DNA of 64,000 nt, taken from contig JAEUTO010000014.1 in assembly GCA_016787785.1 (NCBI GenBank), forward strand, positions 62,001-126,000, in the 5' to 3' direction. The first letter of the stretch is position 1, and each line of letters opens with the position of its first letter. The notes below the pieces were generated by a model. That model was not told the DNA's origin, made no database searches, and saw only the letters and a list, made by a program, of their open reading frames with translations. This DNA is from Bacteroidia bacterium (lineage in GTDB: Bacteria; Bacteroidota; Bacteroidia; B-17B0; Aurantibacillaceae). Both the position numbers and the translations under genes were made by a program. Below, in pieces: positions 18,398 through 27,383 of the stretch.

Positions 18398-19318
18398 ATG
18401 AAAATAAGATTTAGGTTTGTTTTTTTGTTTTTGAGTTTAATTATAAAATTAGCTTCACAAACTGTTTTCCTTCCAAACATTGGTACTAAATGGCATTATT
18501 CTTTTGGAAATTTCACGAACGGCAATACCACAAATCGAAAAATCGAATACATATCGGATAGTATTAGTTCATCAACAGGCGAAAGAATACAAAAATTGTT
18601 AGCTGCAAAAGTAACTGCAAATGATAACAGTGCAATTAACAGAAAGGTATTTATTAAACAACGCAATGATAGTGTTTGGTTTTTGCATTATGCGACAAAT
18701 AATTCATGGCAATTATTATTTGACTATAACGCTACAGCAGCACAAAGTTGGACCTATTCAATAATGAGTGGTAATTTTGTTAATACGCATACAGTAATTG
18801 TAAATTCTGTTAGCACAATAAATTTGAATAGCCAAAACCTTAAAAAGTTAAATGTGACCTGTAAATATGGACCGCAAACTTATACAACTACAATTTTGGA
18901 AAGAATTGGAGCAATGGTGTTCTTATTCAATTCAGTCGATTATAACCCCGCATATATAATTGATGGTGCCTATGTAAAAGACCTTTTATGTTATGAAGAC
19001 AGTACATTTGGTCTTAAACAGTTTACCGCTAATTCTTGTGATTATTCTTATTATGTGGGTTTAAATGAAACAATCGCTTCAAAACCTGAATTCAATGTGT
19101 ATCCTAATCCTAGCACTTCAATTTTAAATATTCAGATAAATGATCAAATTTCTGAATTAGTTAAAGGTGTGAAAATCAAAGATGTGTCTGGTAGAGTGGT
19201 TTTAACATCACTTTCAACGAATCAAATAGACATTAAAGGACTGAATAGTGGGATCTATTTTATTAGCCTTTACGATAAAGAAAAACTTATAGTTACTAAA
19301 AAGATAGTAAAAGAGTAA
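18398..19318 (+). CDS. T9SS-secreted protein of unknown function
   Basis: The 306-residue product has a signal peptide ending near KLASQ and a type A T9SS sorting domain at the C-terminus (FNVYPNPSTSILNIQ through IVKE). The middle (GTKWHYSFGNFTNGN, VWFLHYATNNSW) has no fold I recognise, but it resembles the 54565-55542 product in layout. The stop codon touches the end of proC, which converges from the other strand. Secretion is well supported; the function is unknown. Confidence 0.78.
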   Translation: MKIRFRFVFLFLSLIIKLASQTVFLPNIGTKWHYSFGNFTNGNTTNRKIEYISDSISSSTGERIQKLLAAKVTANDNSAINRKVFIKQRNDSVWFLHYATNNSWQLLFDYNATAAQSWTYSIMSGNFVNTHTVIVNSVSTINLNSQNLKKLNVTCKYGPQTYTTTILERIGAMVFLFNSVDYNPAYIIDGAYVKDLLCYEDSTFGLKQFTANSCDYSYYVGLNETIASKPEFNVYPNPSTSILNIQINDQISELVKGVKIKDVSGRVVLTSLSTNQIDIKGLNSGIYFISLYDKEKLIVTKKIVKE

Positions 19319-20113
19319 TTACGGATTCATCTTTTTATAAGCCTCGGTAATTCCTTTAATTACAGAAGAACTTAATCCGTGATGTTCCATTTGATTTAAG
19401 CCGGTAATGGTAACGCCTTTTGGTGTGGTTACTTTATCAATTTCAGCTTCCGGGTGAGAATTGTTTTGAATTAAAAGATCTGCCGCACCTTTTACAGTTT
19501 TTGCAGCAATTAAGCTGGCTGTAACAGCGTCGAATCCAATTTCAATACCAGCCTGTATGTTAGCGCGAATGTAGCGCATAGCGAAGGCGGTGCCGCATGC
19601 ACCCAAAATAGTAGAGGCATCCATTAATTTTTCGTCAATAGTAATGGTCTTACCCAAGGCATTAAATAAACTCTCAACGGTCTTAATAGTTGTTGCGCTT
19701 GCATTTTTGTAAGAGATGCACGTCATACTTTGGCGAATAGCAATGGCCGTATTGGGCATAGCTCTGAAAACCGTAATATTCTTGCCAAGATGACTTCCTA
19801 ACTCTTCGATACTCACTCCTGAAATAACCGAGATGATAATTTGTTTTGCGTTGAGATTCTTCGAAATTTCTTTGGCTACCTCTTTTGCCTGGAAAGGCTT
19901 TACGCATAATAAAACAATATCCGCTTTTTTAACCGCAGCTTTATTATCTGATGAAATAGTTACACCTTGTTTTTTTAAAGCATCTAATGTTGCTGTGTTT
20001 CTTTTAGTAACAGTAATTTGTTTTGCTTTTGTAAAGCCTGAACTTATTAAACCTTCGGCAATTGCTTTGCCTAAATTACCACCACCAATTATTGCAATAG
20101 AGTTTACGCTCAT
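19319..20113 (-). CDS. proC: Pyrroline-5-carboxylate reductase
   Basis: The 264-residue product has an N-terminal Rossmann fold (SIAIIGGGNLGKAIAEGLI), the VLLCVKPFQ segment, FRAMPNTAIAIRQSMT, and the C-terminal dimer helices with LGACGTAFAMRYIRA and TTPKGVTITGLNQME, the standard ProC signature. It reduces pyrroline-5-carboxylate to proline with NAD(P)H in the cytoplasm. Its ATG overlaps the alaS stop by 4 bases (ATGA), so the two are translationally coupled. Confidence 0.95.
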   Translation of the reverse strand: MSVNSIAIIGGGNLGKAIAEGLISSGFTKAKQITVTKRNTATLDALKKQGVTISSDNKAAVKKADIVLLCVKPFQAKEVAKEISKNLNAKQIIISVISGVSIEELGSHLGKNITVFRAMPNTAIAIRQSMTCISYKNASATTIKTVESLFNALGKTITIDEKLMDASTILGACGTAFAMRYIRANIQAGIEIGFDAVTASLIAAKTVKGAADLLIQNNSHPEAEIDKVTTPKGVTITGLNQMEHHGLSSSVIKGITEAYKKMNP

Positions 20114-22776
20114 ACTATTTTTTTTGCCTTATCCAAAGCACTTTGTAATCCTTCTAATTTAGAACCGCCAGCCTGCGCATAGAAAGGCTGCCCGCCGCCA
20201 CCGCCATTAATTTCTTTTGCTAATTCGCGAACAATATTTCCTGCGTTCAGGTTTTTGCTTTTCACCAATTCATCATTAATAATAACCGAAATGCTCGGTT
20301 TGCCTTTTACTTCTGCAGTAATTACACAGAGTAGGTTAGGCACTTCGTTCTTCATTTCAAAAAGCATGTTCTTAATTTCTTCGGCACTATCAAACTTAAT
20401 ATTTTGTGCAATAAAATTAATGTCACCTTTTTTCTCAACGGTCTTTATTAATTCTTTTTTTATTTCCTGTACTTTTTCTTTTAAAAGTATCTGTAATTGT
20501 TTTTGCAGGTCGTTATTTTCTTCTACTAAATTGGTCAAACTCTTCACCACGTCTTTAGAACCTTTTAATAAAGTTCGCATTTCATTTACTAATTGTGTTT
20601 GTCCGTCAAAATATTCTTCTGCTTTAATAGATGAGATGGCTTCGATCCTGCGAATCCCCGCAGCCACTGCGCCCTCGCTCATGATCTTAAAATAACCAAT
20701 TTGCCCGGTTGCTTTTACATGCGTACCTCCACAAAGCTCAATAGAATATTTTTTATCAATAGTAACTACTCTTACAACATCACCATATTTTTCGCCAAAC
20801 AAAGCCATAGCGCCTGTTTTTTTTGCGTCTTCAATGGTCATAAGATCGGTTTGTACAGATATGTTCTCGCGAATTTTTGTGTTCACCAGTTTTTCTATTT
20901 GATGGATCTCTTCATCTGTAATTTTCGAGAAATGCGAAAAGTCAAAACGTAAATGTTCGTCATTTACCAAACTTCCTTTTTGCTCAACGTGAGTACCTAA
21001 CACAAGGCGCAGTGCTGCATGAAGCAGGTGAGTGGCTGAGTGATTATTGGATGTATATAAACGCTTGTCTTTATCTACTTTTGAAGTATAACTTGCAGTT
21101 AATTTCTCTGGTAATTTATCAGTGTAATGTATGATCACACCGTTCTCTTTTTTAGTGTCGGTAATATGCACCGTTTCATTTATATTTTCCAGTACCCCTG
21201 AATCACCAACTTGTCCGCCACTTTCAGCGTAAAAAGGCGTTTTGTTTAACACCAAATGGTATTGTTCCTTATTTTTTGCTTTTACTTTGCGGTAACGAAT
21301 AATACTCGAATCCGCTTCCAATTCTGTATAACCAACAAAGTCAGTTTCTTTTTCTGTATTCTCAATTAATTTTTTATTTTCTTCAACATAGATCCAGTCA
21401 TCAGTATCTACAGATGTTGCAGCTCGCGAGCGGTCTTTTTGTTCTTGTAAGTATTTATCAAAGCCTTTTTCGTCAATACTCAAATCATAACCTCGCGCGA
21501 TCAACGATGTTAAGTCAACAGGGAAACCAAAGGTGTCATACAATTCAAAAACAACTTTACCATCAATTACTTTTCTATCGGCAGCGTTGGTATCTATACA
21601 AACCTGGTCAATACGCTTTAAACCAACTTCTAGTGTTTTATAAAAAGAAATTTCTTCTTCGCGAATTACTTTTTCAATTAATATCTTTTGATTGTGTAAT
21701 TCAGGAAAGGCTTCGCCCATTTGATTCGCTAAGGTTGGCACGATGCGAAACATAAAGGGTTCTTTTAAGTTCAATGTTTGGTAACCGTAACGAATAGCGC
21801 GACGCAAGATCCTGCGTATTACGTAACCTGCGCCGGTGTTACCCGGTAACTGACCATCAGCAATACTAAAAGAAATTGTACGAATGTGATCGGCAATAAC
21901 ACGCATGGCAATATTAATTAATTGCTGTTTTTTGTGTTTTTCTTCTTCGTGTACGTTATATTTTAAACCACTTAACTCTTCAATCTTATGAATTAAAGGC
22001 GTAAAAACATCAGTATCATAATTACTCTGTTTATCCTGTAATACACGCACCAAGCGTTCAAAGCCCATTCCCGTGTCTACATGTTGTTTTGGAAGTTTTA
22101 CTAAAGAGCCATCGGCCTTTCTTTCAAACTCCATAAATACATTGTTCCAGATCTCTATTACCTGAGGGTCGTCATTGTTCACTAATTTTGCACCTGGAGT
22201 TTTCTTTCGCTCTTCATCAGATCTTCCGTCATAATGAATTTCAGAACATGGTCCGCAAGGTCCCATGTCGCCCATTTCCCAAAAATTATCTTTTTTGTTT
22301 CCATTCAATATTCTTTCTGCCGGAACAAATTGTTTCCAGGTATCGTAGGCTTCCTGATCAAAGGCTAAACCTTCTTCTTTGCTGCCTTCAAATACCGTAA
22401 CGTATAAACGGTCTTTATCAATTTTGTATACTTCTGTTAGTAATTCCCAGGCCCAGTTAATAGCATCTTTTTTAAAATAATCGCCAAAACTCCAGTTACC
22501 AAGCATTTCAAACATGGTATGATGATAGGTATCAACACCAACTTCTTCAAGATCGTTATGCTTTCCGCTTACGCGCAGGCATTTTTGAGTATCGGCAATT
22601 CGGGGATATTTTATAGGCGCATTTCCTAAAAAAATATCTTTAAAGGGTGCCATACCACTGTTGTTAAACATAAGGGTAGGATCGCCTTTTACCACCATTG
22701 GCGCGCTTTGCACGATCTGGTGACCTTTGCTTTTGAAAAAATCTAAAAATGTTTGGCGAACTTTACTGGATTCCAT
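20110..22776 (-). CDS. alaS: Alanine-tRNA ligase
   Basis: This 888-residue class II aminoacyl-tRNA synthetase is full length. It begins MESSKVRQTFLDFFKSKGH and carries DPTLMFNNSGM near residue 31, the editing-domain metal motif HSATHLLHAAL, the later CGGTHV, and the C-Ala glycine-rich stretch GGGGGQPFYAQAGG. It charges tRNA-Ala and clears mischarged Ser and Gly. It diverges from the M23 peptidase gene across 136 bases, an arrangement common in Bacteroidota. Confidence 0.97.
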   Translation of the reverse strand: MESSKVRQTFLDFFKSKGHQIVQSAPMVVKGDPTLMFNNSGMAPFKDIFLGNAPIKYPRIADTQKCLRVSGKHNDLEEVGVDTYHHTMFEMLGNWSFGDYFKKDAINWAWELLTEVYKIDKDRLYVTVFEGSKEEGLAFDQEAYDTWKQFVPAERILNGNKKDNFWEMGDMGPCGPCSEIHYDGRSDEERKKTPGAKLVNNDDPQVIEIWNNVFMEFERKADGSLVKLPKQHVDTGMGFERLVRVLQDKQSNYDTDVFTPLIHKIEELSGLKYNVHEEEKHKKQQLINIAMRVIADHIRTISFSIADGQLPGNTGAGYVIRRILRRAIRYGYQTLNLKEPFMFRIVPTLANQMGEAFPELHNQKILIEKVIREEEISFYKTLEVGLKRIDQVCIDTNAADRKVIDGKVVFELYDTFGFPVDLTSLIARGYDLSIDEKGFDKYLQEQKDRSRAATSVDTDDWIYVEENKKLIENTEKETDFVGYTELEADSSIIRYRKVKAKNKEQYHLVLNKTPFYAESGGQVGDSGVLENINETVHITDTKKENGVIIHYTDKLPEKLTASYTSKVDKDKRLYTSNNHSATHLLHAALRLVLGTHVEQKGSLVNDEHLRFDFSHFSKITDEEIHQIEKLVNTKIRENISVQTDLMTIEDAKKTGAMALFGEKYGDVVRVVTIDKKYSIELCGGTHVKATGQIGYFKIMSEGAVAAGIRRIEAISSIKAEEYFDGQTQLVNEMRTLLKGSKDVVKSLTNLVEENNDLQKQLQILLKEKVQEIKKELIKTVEKKGDINFIAQNIKFDSAEEIKNMLFEMKNEVPNLLCVITAEVKGKPSISVIINDELVKSKNLNAGNIVRELAKEINGGGGGQPFYAQAGGSKLEGLQSALDKAKKIV

Positions 22777-22912
22777 ATGCTTTTAAAATGAGAGGCGAAG
22801 ATAAGAAAATTGGGGCTTTTGCGAAATTAATCTTATACAGGAATTTACATTTTTTAAGGAAAAAATTGCCCCGTTTTACCTATGAAATTCCTATATTTAA
22901 TGTTTTCTTAAA

Positions 22913-23887
22913 ATGTCGAAAGTAAGATATAAGTTCAACACCAAATCGCTCACCTACGAGAAAGTACGCGTTACTTTTAAGCAGCGCTTTTGGCGGTTTT
23001 TATCTTATGTTGCTACAGGCTTGGTGTTTGCAACCATTACCATTCTAGTGTCCCGTCAGGTTTTACCTTCTCCTACCGAGAAGAAGAAGGACCGTGAATT
23101 AGAGGCAGTACTGCTGCAATACGAATTACTGGAGAACAAAATGGCTAAGATAGAACGCGTACTTCAGGACCTTGAAGACCGTGATGACAATATTTACCGT
23201 ACTATTTTTGAGGCCGATCCTCTTCCTAAAAGCGTTCGCTATGCGGGTTTTGGTGGATCTGATAAATATTCGGCTTTTGATAATTATGATAATGGCGAGA
23301 TATTGAAAGCAACCACAGAACGTATGGATAGGATAGCGAAACAACTTTACATTCAATCGCGCTCGTTTGACGAGGTAGTTCAATTGGCCAAGAGTAAGGA
23401 AAAATTAATGGTTTCTATTCCTGCCATTATGCCCATCAATCAAAAAGACCTTACACATGCTGTTACCAGCGGTTTTGGCTGGAGAACACACCCCATTTAT
23501 AAAACACAGGAGTTTCATCCGGGGATGGATTTTGCTGCGCAACAAGGCACGCCAATATATTCAACAGGAGATGGTGTTGTTGAGATCGCCGATAATTTAG
23601 CACAGGGTTATGGTAATCATGTGGTGATCAATCATGGTTTCGGCTATCAAACGCTTTACGGACACATGAGCCGCATAGCTGCAAGGGTAGGACAGAAAGT
23701 AACCCGCGGCCAGTTAATAGGCTATGTTGGCAGCACTGGCTTAAGCACTGCGCCACACGTGCATTACGAAGTGATCAAAAATCAGGAAAAAGTAAATCCT
23801 ATAAACTTCTACTTTAACGATCTTTCTCCGGAGCAATACCAAATGATGGTTGAGCTTTCTAAAAAATCCTCTCAGTCGTTTGACTAA
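22913..23887 (+). CDS. M23 family membrane-anchored metallopeptidase
   Basis: The 324-residue product has one membrane segment at about residues 27-48, a coiled coil at about 55-95, and a C-terminal LytM domain with HPGMDFAAQQGTPIYSTGDG, GNHVVINHG, YGHMS and the HxH of APHVHYEV, so all zinc ligands are present. Such enzymes cut peptidoglycan cross-links or activate amidases in the periplasm. The permease starts 4 bases after its stop, suggesting co-transcription. Confidence 0.9.
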   Translation: MSKVRYKFNTKSLTYEKVRVTFKQRFWRFLSYVATGLVFATITILVSRQVLPSPTEKKKDRELEAVLLQYELLENKMAKIERVLQDLEDRDDNIYRTIFEADPLPKSVRYAGFGGSDKYSAFDNYDNGEILKATTERMDRIAKQLYIQSRSFDEVVQLAKSKEKLMVSIPAIMPINQKDLTHAVTSGFGWRTHPIYKTQEFHPGMDFAAQQGTPIYSTGDGVVEIADNLAQGYGNHVVINHGFGYQTLYGHMSRIAARVGQKVTRGQLIGYVGSTGLSTAPHVHYEVIKNQEKVNPINFYFNDLSPEQYQMMVELSKKSSQSFD

Positions 23888-23891
23888 TCAT

Positions 23892-25223
23892 ATGAGCACT
23901 CACAAAATAGGATTTAATACCGCTGTTTCCATTGTTATTGCCAATATGATAGGCACTGGAGTGTTTACCAGTCTTGGTTTTCAGGTGTTGGGTATTGAAA
24001 GTGGTTTTGCTATTATTATGCTGTGGGTAGTTGGTGGCATTTTAGCGTTATGCGGTGCATTGACTTATGGTGAGATCGGCGCCGCATTTCCCGAAAGTGG
24101 TGGAGAGTACAATTATCTTTCAAAATTATATCACCCCGCTGTTGGTTTTATTAGTGGTTGGGTAAGTGTAACCGTTGGTTTTGCGGCGCCTATTGCCGCT
24201 GCTGCTGTAGCCCTTGGCAGTTATGTAAATAAAGTTTATGGAGCCGTAAATCCTGTTTTATTGGCGCTGAGTGTAATTGCAATTATAACAGTTATACATT
24301 CTATTAATTTAAAAGCAGGAAGTTTGTTCCAGCGTATTTTTACAATTGTTAAGGTGGTTTGCATTTTAATGTTTGTTGGTTTTGGTTTGTTTCATGTGCC
24401 TCAACACACTGTAAATTTTAGCGCTAATGCGAATGCCTGGAATGATATTTTTTCAAAAGGTTTTGCTATTTCTTTGATCTACGTAACCTACGCATACAGC
24501 GGCTGGAATGCGGCATCCTACATTTCCGGCGAAATGAAAAATGCGCAACGTAATTTGCCAAGAGCACTTTTTGTGGGCACCTTAGTAGTAATGGTTATTT
24601 ACACACTTTTAAATTACGTGTTCTTATACTCTGTTCCAATTCCCGAATTAAAGGGTGTTTTAGAGGTTGGTTATTTAAGCGCCAACAAAATTTTTGGGGT
24701 GCAGGTGGGGCAATTTATGAGTTTGATAATTGCATTTTTATTGATCTCTACCATTAGTGCCATGATATTGGCCGGCCCGCGCGTTATGAAAAGTATGGGT
24801 ACTGATATTAAGGGATTAAAATTCTTTGCTACCTCCAATAAAAACAATGTGCCTTATGTAGCCATTATCTTTCAGTCGGTTATTGCAATTGTACTGGTGT
24901 TAACCTCTTCGTTCCAATCTTTAATTACTTATGTTGGTTTTACCCTAAACCTTTTTACCTTTTTAACAGTAATGGGTATTTTTATTCTACGTTATAAACA
25001 CAAGCATCTTGTAACTTCTTATAAAACGTTTTTATACCCTGTAACGCCTTTATTATTTTTAGGTATACTACTTTTCATCTTATCCTATATAATGGTGGAG
25101 AAACCGGTAGAGTCGTTATACGGATTAGGAACGGTAGTATTGGGTTTGCTTATTTATTTTTTAACCAATAAAAAAGATAATAATACTGTCGAAAAAATAC
25201 CTGTCGAAATTCAGTCATCTTAA
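23892..25223 (+). CDS. APC-family amino-acid permease
   Basis: This membrane protein of about 443 residues has about twelve helices and starts with the APC-type first helix (ANMIGTGVFTSLGFQ), followed by GEIGAAFPESGGEYNYLS and a conserved YAYSGWNAASYISGEMKNAQRNLP segment. These point to the amino acid-polyamine-organocation superfamily; the substrate is not told by sequence. A longer start at 23850 would overlap the M23 gene and adds no membrane helix, so the ATG at 23892 is chosen. Its 3' end probably overlaps the start of the serine hydrolase gene. Confidence 0.9.
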   Translation: MSTHKIGFNTAVSIVIANMIGTGVFTSLGFQVLGIESGFAIIMLWVVGGILALCGALTYGEIGAAFPESGGEYNYLSKLYHPAVGFISGWVSVTVGFAAPIAAAAVALGSYVNKVYGAVNPVLLALSVIAIITVIHSINLKAGSLFQRIFTIVKVVCILMFVGFGLFHVPQHTVNFSANANAWNDIFSKGFAISLIYVTYAYSGWNAASYISGEMKNAQRNLPRALFVGTLVVMVIYTLLNYVFLYSVPIPELKGVLEVGYLSANKIFGVQVGQFMSLIIAFLLISTISAMILAGPRVMKSMGTDIKGLKFFATSNKNNVPYVAIIFQSVIAIVLVLTSSFQSLITYVGFTLNLFTFLTVMGIFILRYKHKHLVTSYKTFLYPVTPLLFLGILLFILSYIMVEKPVESLYGLGTVVLGLLIYFLTNKKDNNTVEKIPVEIQSS

Positions 25224-26463
25224 ACTGAATTTACTTTTTGTTCTTTTTGCTACATTAAGTTTAACGAGCCGTGCCCAAACATCTCCTTTTTTAGACAGTC
25301 TTTTAAAAGCAAGCCTGCCGCAATTTGCAAACGTACTAGAGAACCCCAACAAATATAAATTACAGGTAATTTATTCGCGCATTAACCGTAACGAAAATAA
25401 TAAACCAACGTTCCGCGATTTTAAATTTCATGTGAACAAAAATTATTTTTATCCGGCAAGCACCGTAAAATTACCAATTAGCACCCTGGCCTTAATTAAA
25501 CTTGAAGAGCTGGATGTGAAAGGATTGAATCGCTCCACGGCAATGATCACCGACAGTGCTTATTATTGCCAAAAGAAGATCCACTCAGATACCACGTCGC
25601 CAAGCCGCAAACCAACACTTGAGAATTATATTAAAAAGATGTTTTTGGTTAGTGATAATTATTCCTGTGCGCGCGTTTACGAATTTGTTGGACACGATTA
25701 CGCACACAAAAAATTAAGCGACCTGGGTTTTAAAAATGTACGCCTATTCAACCGTTTAGATGGTTCCTGTCCCGGAGATACAGCAAAAGTAACGCCGCCC
25801 ATTTATTTTTTGAGTGAGAACAATGATACCATTTACCAACAACCCCTTACATTATTTAAAGATAAATTAATTCACCCTATTCCTAATTCAAAAGTGGGGT
25901 GGGCGCATACCGATGGGCGTGGAAAGCGCATAGCAGGACCAAAAGATTTTTCAACACACAATTATTTAACGCCAAATGATCTGCATAACTTAATGAAGAA
26001 AATTGTGTTCAACGAATTTTTTTCTGAGAAAGAAAAATTACCTATTAGTAACGACAATAGAAAGTTCATGTTAAAACAACTGGGTATGTACCCAAAAGAA
26101 AGCGAATATCCAAAATACGACAAGAAGATCTTTTACGATACGTACAAAAAATATTTCCTGTATGCCAGTGCTGTAGCAACTGTAAAACAAGACAGCATTC
26201 GTATGTTCAATATTGTGGGCAGGGCTTATGGTTTTTTAATTGACTGTGCTTACATTATAGACTACAAAAATAAAATTGAGTATTTGCTTACCGCTTCTAT
26301 TTACGTAAACGAAAAAAACGTAGTAGGTAATGGTAAGTACGAATATGACCTAATTGGTTTACCTTTTTTAAGAGATCTAAGCTGGAGCATTTACAATTTT
26401 GAGAAAATAAGGCCCAAAGAACACTTGCCCGATCTCACCGAGTTTAAACTTTTCGAGCACTAA
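25186..26463 (+). CDS. Exported serine hydrolase, class A beta-lactamase-related
   Basis: A GTG at 25432 would give 343 residues with the nucleophile motif only ten residues in and no leader. The same frame stays open upstream to 25165 and encodes a signal peptide (LNLLFVLFATLSLTSRAQ). The only plausible starts are CTG at 25186 (used here, about 425 residues) or ATA at 25177-25183, overlapping the permease gene. The protein shows SxxK in PASTVKLP and SDN in LVSDNYS, as in penicillin-recognising serine enzymes. A clear KTG is missing; HTDGRG may take its place. Real beta-lactamase activity is therefore doubtful. It is likely periplasmic. Confidence 0.72.
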   Translation: MSKKYLSKFSHLKLNLLFVLFATLSLTSRAQTSPFLDSLLKASLPQFANVLENPNKYKLQVIYSRINRNENNKPTFRDFKFHVNKNYFYPASTVKLPISTLALIKLEELDVKGLNRSTAMITDSAYYCQKKIHSDTTSPSRKPTLENYIKKMFLVSDNYSCARVYEFVGHDYAHKKLSDLGFKNVRLFNRLDGSCPGDTAKVTPPIYFLSENNDTIYQQPLTLFKDKLIHPIPNSKVGWAHTDGRGKRIAGPKDFSTHNYLTPNDLHNLMKKIVFNEFFSEKEKLPISNDNRKFMLKQLGMYPKESEYPKYDKKIFYDTYKKYFLYASAVATVKQDSIRMFNIVGRAYGFLIDCAYIIDYKNKIEYLLTASIYVNEKNVVGNGKYEYDLIGLPFLRDLSWSIYNFEKIRPKEHLPDLTEFKLFEH

Positions 26464-26465
26464 TT

Positions 26466-26510
26466 TAGTAGGTAATATTACCTACTAAAAGGTAGGTAAT
26501 ATTACTTATT
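26466..26510. repeat. Tandem AT-rich palindromes
   Basis: A perfect 22-base palindrome (26466-26487) has core GTAGGTAATATTACCTAC. After a spacer of four bases a second, imperfect copy (GTAGGTAATATTAC, 26492-26505) follows. It lies between the serine hydrolase stop and the repeat-rich HisKA gene. There is no T run, so it is more like a double operator than a terminator. Confidence 0.6.
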
Positions 26511-26636
26511 CTGCATCGTTTCACCCGATTGCTTTCGCGGTTTGAATTAAGTGTCATATATTTAAATATTATACACCTAATACGCATGCAAATTGTTGAT
26601 TTTAATGGATCTTTTATTTCAATAAAATAGTTTTAT

Positions 26637-27380
26637 ATGAATAAAATTAAAAAAACAGTGCCGCAGGTTGATAAAGACCTCGAAGGTAAAAACGAGGATC
26701 TTGACAAATGTTCGAAGAACTTAATTGTTTCAAACCAGGAAATTAGTATACAGCATATTCAAAATGAAAAGCAGGCTGAAGAATTAATACTGGCATATAA
26801 AAAAATAGAATTACAGGATCATGAAAAAGAGGAACGTGCGGATGAACTTTTTACAGCTAATAATGAACTTATTTACCAGAAACATGAAAAAGAAAAACGT
26901 GCTGTAGAGCTTGAGATCGCCAACAAAGAACTTGCATATCAATTTGATGAAAAAGCTAAACGGGCAGATGAACTGGCAATTGCAAATAAAGAATTGTTGT
27001 ATCAATCAATTGAGAAGGGAAAGCGGGCAGATGAATTGTTGGTAGCGAATAAAGAGCTTGTTTTTCAAAATGTGGAAAAGGAAAAGCGCGCTAACGAATT
27101 ATTTATCGCAAATAAAGAATTAAAAAAAAAGGAAGCACAATTGAAAGAACATATACGTTGTTTGGAAGAAATGATGTTTGTTATTTCACATAAAGTACGC
27201 CAGCCGGTTGTAAATATTCTTGGACTTGCTAATTTGATAGACCTTGAAGCAAGCTGTAAAATTGAATTGAACCAGATCATGGTCTTTATAAAGCAATCGG
27301 CATTATCATTAGATACTTTTACAAAAGAGCTTACAACGATGATAGATGATATATCGCAAAATGGTTGCGATAAAAAATAA
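26637..27380 (+). CDS. Coiled-coil repeat protein with HisKA-like domain, no ATPase domain
   Basis: The 247-residue protein is mostly a 21-residue repeat of the form ANKELxYQxxEKxKRADELxI: one degenerate copy and five clear ones between about residues 32 and 157. Because 21 is three heptads, a long parallel coiled coil is expected. A HisKA-like segment follows (MFVISHKVRQPVVNILGLA, about residue 180), with an H-box histidine in SHKVRQP. The gene stops about 60 residues later with no HATPase domain. The same repeat is found in the two kinases at 41397-46371. It may serve as a dimerisation or phosphotransfer partner, or be a truncated kinase. There is no signal peptide or membrane helix. Confidence 0.7.
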   Translation: MNKIKKTVPQVDKDLEGKNEDLDKCSKNLIVSNQEISIQHIQNEKQAEELILAYKKIELQDHEKEERADELFTANNELIYQKHEKEKRAVELEIANKELAYQFDEKAKRADELAIANKELLYQSIEKGKRADELLVANKELVFQNVEKEKRANELFIANKELKKKEAQLKEHIRCLEEMMFVISHKVRQPVVNILGLANLIDLEASCKIELNQIMVFIKQSALSLDTFTKELTTMIDDISQNGCDKK

Positions 27381-27383
27381 TTT

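Noticed and set aside
26466-26510. Rho-independent terminator for the serine hydrolase
   Set aside because: The palindromes are AT-rich and not followed by a T tract; an operator is a better reading.
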